NCBI GenBank assembly: GCA_023333565.1
Contig: JAJKFH010000385.1
Coordinates: forward strand, 1,798,001-1,862,000
Direction of reading: 5' to 3'
Length of the DNA stretch: 64,000 nucleotides
Origin: Puffinus mauretanicus
Lineage: Eukaryota > Chordata > Aves > Procellariiformes > Procellariidae
Positions 1 through 64,000 of the stretch are shown here, one piece after another (within the stretch, counting starts at the first letter, position 1; each line of letters starts with the position of its first letter). The notes below the pieces were generated by a model that saw only the letters and a list, made by a program, of their open reading frames with translations, searched no databases and was not told the origin of the DNA. The translations under genes and the position numbers were made by a program.

Positions 1-1165
1 AATACACTTCAAGGCCATAACAGTTGTTTAAAATCTGGCTAACCGTTTTTATTTTTATTTAGGTTGTTAAGTAAAGTCACACATGAACTTACACAATCCC
101 AGACTCCTAGCATGACACAGTAAGCAACATGAGAGAATCTCGACTGTGGAGGTTCCCAGGGGAAACTAGTCCATTCCAAAAGTTACCCCAAGCTCTGTAG
201 TACCTAATGCTCACTCCCTTATCTGCACTATATAGGAGCAATGCAGGTTTCCCCATCTCATCGTCTTCCAGCATGTTCCTATGTAAAATAGCCCGCAGAG
301 CTCTACACCTGCCCACACGAGTTGCTCACTCTTTCATGGGAACTGAGAACCCTCAATGCTTTAAAGAATCAAGTCTATTGCTTGGGGTCAGAAAACAAAC
401 AGTCTGAAAGCAAAGTTATTTTTTCAACATATTTCATCTTGAAGAAAAATTTTCATCTAAATTCAGAGAATGGGACAGGAAGATATACATCTGTATTTCT
501 AGTTTTCTGCTGATTACTCCTTGGATTAGAAAAAAAAACATCTGCTGCTATGCAGTTCTAAAACACACACACAAGGTATTTTTTTTCTGTACTTATGGAT
601 TAAATTCTCTATTACTGTACATCAGTTTGGTCCACTGACTTCAAGCTAATGGATTTGACCATCAGTCTCCAACAATAATGCTCCCCTCACAGTAATATTT
701 ATGAGACTCTGTACAAAACACTACATGTTCAAATGATAATAGAAGGAAGTCTACATTTAAAGAGAGAAGAGACTGAATACGGCCAACACTCTTCTCATTG
801 CCTCAAGTAGATATATTTTTAAAAATACATAGTATTAAAAATATTAAAAATATCTAATATTAAAAATAGAAGTTTTAGAAGTTTAATTACCCTAGGATAT
901 ATGCTTCACTTGCAAAACATGTATGGATTAGGAATTCTGGAAAAAGAAAATCTCACACATATTAACCCTCCTTTCTGCAAATTTCAACAATACAATAACG
1001 ATGTCAGATTTTTGGCTCATTAAATTTAAGCCAGCTGCCTTAACAGTGTTATTGTAGCAAATGCATTTTGAAATCTGATCCCCACAGGTCTAAAAGAGTG
1101 TTAGAAGCAGGAAAACATTGCATCAACACCTTAAAATTATTATAAACCACACATGCAGCACTTAC
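1..1165 (-). other. Partial intron downstream of exon w21
   Basis: AT-rich intron, with A/T-rich repeats of TATTAAAAA type near 825-870. I looked for the VWA2 start (DGSWSIG on the minus strand) and did not find it. Confidence 0.8.
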
Positions 1166-61854
<60,689 letters not shown>

Positions 61855-64000
61855 CTGAAAAGTAAGGGGGGAAAAAATAATCAATCAAACTAGAAACAGT
61901 GCAGTCAGAAGCATGTAATTTTCTTCTTCCAGATAAAGAAGTTGCACACAACATCTTCCGATATGCTTAGGTAACAAGTGACTATTACTGGGTTTTCCCT
62001 TCCTCCCTTTGGATTTATTCTTTTTACAAATCTTTCCTATCATCATTAAAGTTCTCAAAAGCGACTCTCCTCACACAGGAGAGTCCAAACACAGTCCATC
62101 TGCACCTAAGCCCAGCCTGACAAGATCCAGCACTGGAAATATAGTCCAGAAAATTGGCAAAGCTAGCTGGGGAAAGTCCAGCATTGCAGAGTTCCACTCC
62201 AAGTCATTCAACACAAAAGCACGTAAGCCAGCTGTTACATTATCCTCTTTAAAGAATCAGCTTAGATCCCATGCCCAAATCTGTGTTCAGGGCACCAAAT
62301 ACTCCCATGAGAGCAAAGTTGCTCCAAAACTCAGACTTCAACAGTTTCCTGTCCCACAAACGGGTGGGATACCTCCCTTATTATGTCCCAAATCTCTCGT
62401 AACAGCCAAGCAGAACCCACCTTGATTAGCAATTCCTAATAATATATTAGTAGCCAGTATCACTCTACTCATAGTTTGAAAGATTCTGGCAAAATCATTG
62501 TTAAAGTCACATATTAGAAAAAAAAAAAAAAAATCCTTTCAGAATTTCCTTAGAACGCTAATTGGTGTCAATGCCCCAGCTGTCTACAACGGCCAGGAAC
62601 AGCTTAAAAGAATGAAACAGAGAATATCTTTCATAGAAAATAAAATTTTACTCCAATTAAAATCTTTAGTTTACGTAGAGTTGGATTATGACCAACATTC
62701 ATCCAAGCAGGCACTGAGTCTTCGCCAGGATCAGTCTCTCTGTGCTACATCGTTCAAAAAACGCTGTAAGAGGGTGAAAGAAGGTTATCTGTCTCTTGAA
62801 ACATACGATATAAAATAGACAAGTATTCTGTTTTACAGAAGTGGAAGGAAAGCCAAATGGATTTTGCTAATTTACCCAATAGTATATGGAATATCTGAAA
62901 CAGCCAAGAGCGCTCTAAGTTCCAATCCAAAATATAATCACAAGACCATCCTAAGGTCTTAGGAAGACAACAAGCCATTGTCAAACATCGGAGTGTGACC
63001 TTCTCAGTGTAATAACCCTCTGCAGAACCTATAGCTCTCACACTCCAGGTATAGAGGTAAAAAAAACTGGTGAAAAAATAACTGAAGTTTTGAATCCTCT
63101 CCTTACTAACACAGCATGTGTACCTGTAGAATCATAGAATCATTCAGGTTGGAAAAGACCTCTAAGATCATCGAGTCCAACCATCAACTCAATACCACCA
63201 TCATCATCTCTACCTTTAGCGAACGGTTGTGAAACTGATTCAGAAGCAAATTCAGGTCCACAAGTTTGCTGAGGAGTCAGCTTTTACCAAGGTAAATCTT
63301 GGTTATTAGCTGGGTTACAGATAAAGCCACGATGACACCAGGTCTTACTCAGAAGTCTGGGTTTAATCCTTACCTAGACAAGTCTTCAACTAAAATAAAA
63401 GAGGTGAAATTACCAGAATAATATTAGTCAAAAAGGATGCTACTGCTTAGCCTTCTAAGAGCATTCCTTTGAGAAAAGGGTAAGAGCAAGCTAAGGAACT
63501 GCTTGATGGCCTCCTCTAATGCTATTGAGCGGAAAGTCTCCAGAGAAACAGTACAAAAGCCTGCAAATGCTCATAGGAAACAAATCGGTCACATCCTGAC
63601 AGAGATTTCTGGATTTGGGAAAGCCATTTCTAACTGTCAAAATTCTAACCCCATAGGAAGAACAGACAAGAAGACACTAGTTTTACTCACATATTTACAC
63701 AGACAAAAAAACTTATCTAGTGAATGTTTTTACAGCTGCATTTTAAAAGGAAAAAATTCCCCAGTGATCTTTGCTAATTGCATACTATGTACAATAACTT
63801 ACAAGCAGCACTAGAATAAGAAAATATACCTGGCTATATAAAGAGGAATACTGTTTTAACAATAGAATTTTATTGTAGGCTTAAGAATTCTTTGTACATC
63901 AGTTACAACTTAGCAGCATTAAAAACATATTTTCAGTGCACTAAACCAGAGGATATTTTTAAAGCTTTGTATATGTTTGACCTTTTTTCATCTTAAGAAT
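61855..64000 (-). other. COL14A1: Partial intron upstream of exon w1
   Basis: I looked for the two FN3-1 exons on the minus strand and did not find them, so they should lie beyond the window. It holds a short CR1 3' end at 63,128-63,227. The open frame at 62,009-62,425 (plus) looks like chance. Confidence 0.75.
63128..63227 (-). mobile_element. CR1 LINE 3'-end fragment
   Basis: About 100 bp. On the plus strand it starts AGAATCATAGAATCATTCAG and continues GGTTGGAAAAGACCTCTAAG and ATCATCGAGTCCAACCATCA, the classic reverse complement of a CR1 3' end. It is well preserved and extremely 5'-truncated. Confidence 0.92.

Noticed and set aside
1..1165. First VWA2 exon at the left edge
   Set aside because: No DGSWS-type segment on the minus strand; the next exon lies outside the window.
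62009..62425. 138-codon open frame, plus strand
   Set aside because: No recognisable domain, compositionally ordinary, inside a COL14A1 intron; consistent with a chance frame.
61855..64000. FN3-1 exons or a COL14A1 promoter at the right edge
   Set aside because: No FN3-like peptide, signal peptide or CpG-rich region found; these should lie beyond base 64,000.

Overview
The window is vertebrate genomic DNA, almost certainly from a bird. It is AT-rich, has long introns, and carries several CR1 retrotransposon copies and an ERVL-like LTR of a type common in bird genomes. The species cannot be named from the sequence alone. The encoded protein reads like chicken collagen XIV as I remember it, but not identically.

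One protein-coding gene fills the window, on the minus strand: COL14A1 (collagen alpha-1(XIV) chain, undulin). Both ends lie outside. I placed 21 internal coding exons (called w1 to w21 in transcription order, high to low coordinates). All have canonical splice signals and a phase-consistent reading frame, 2,745 coding bases or about 915 residues. They encode, in order, a basic linker after the first FN3 domain (w1), the first von Willebrand factor A domain (w2-w5), FN3 domains 2-5 (w6-w13, two exons each), a threonine-rich linker (w14), FN3 domains 6-8 (w15-w20) and a proline/threonine-rich linker (w21) leading to the second VWA domain. The signal peptide and FN3-1 should lie beyond base 64,000. 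VWA2, the TSPN/laminin-G-like domain and the collagen triple helices should lie before base 1.

The rest is intron. The largest intron, about 22.3 kb (39,434-61,767), separates the FN3-1 linker from VWA1. Five CR1 pieces were recognised: 7.43-7.80 kb (+), 10.18-12.05 kb (+), 30.94-32.95 kb (-), 46.42-47.15 kb (-) and 63.13-63.23 kb (-). There is also a 5S-rRNA-derived SINE fossil at 30.64-30.93 kb, an ERVL-like solo LTR at 57.04-57.79 kb, a less certain repeat at 54.06-54.44 kb, and some simple-sequence tracts. No second gene, tRNA, functional rRNA or CRISPR array was seen.

No undescribed biological system was found. The observations most worth a second look are the CR1 copies with in-frame or nested internal deletions around the reverse-transcriptase core, the CR1 copy that keeps an ORF1 esterase remnant, the 5S-derived SINE abutting a CR1, and the intron-phase switch that sets FN3-7 and FN3-8 apart from FN3-2 to FN3-6.
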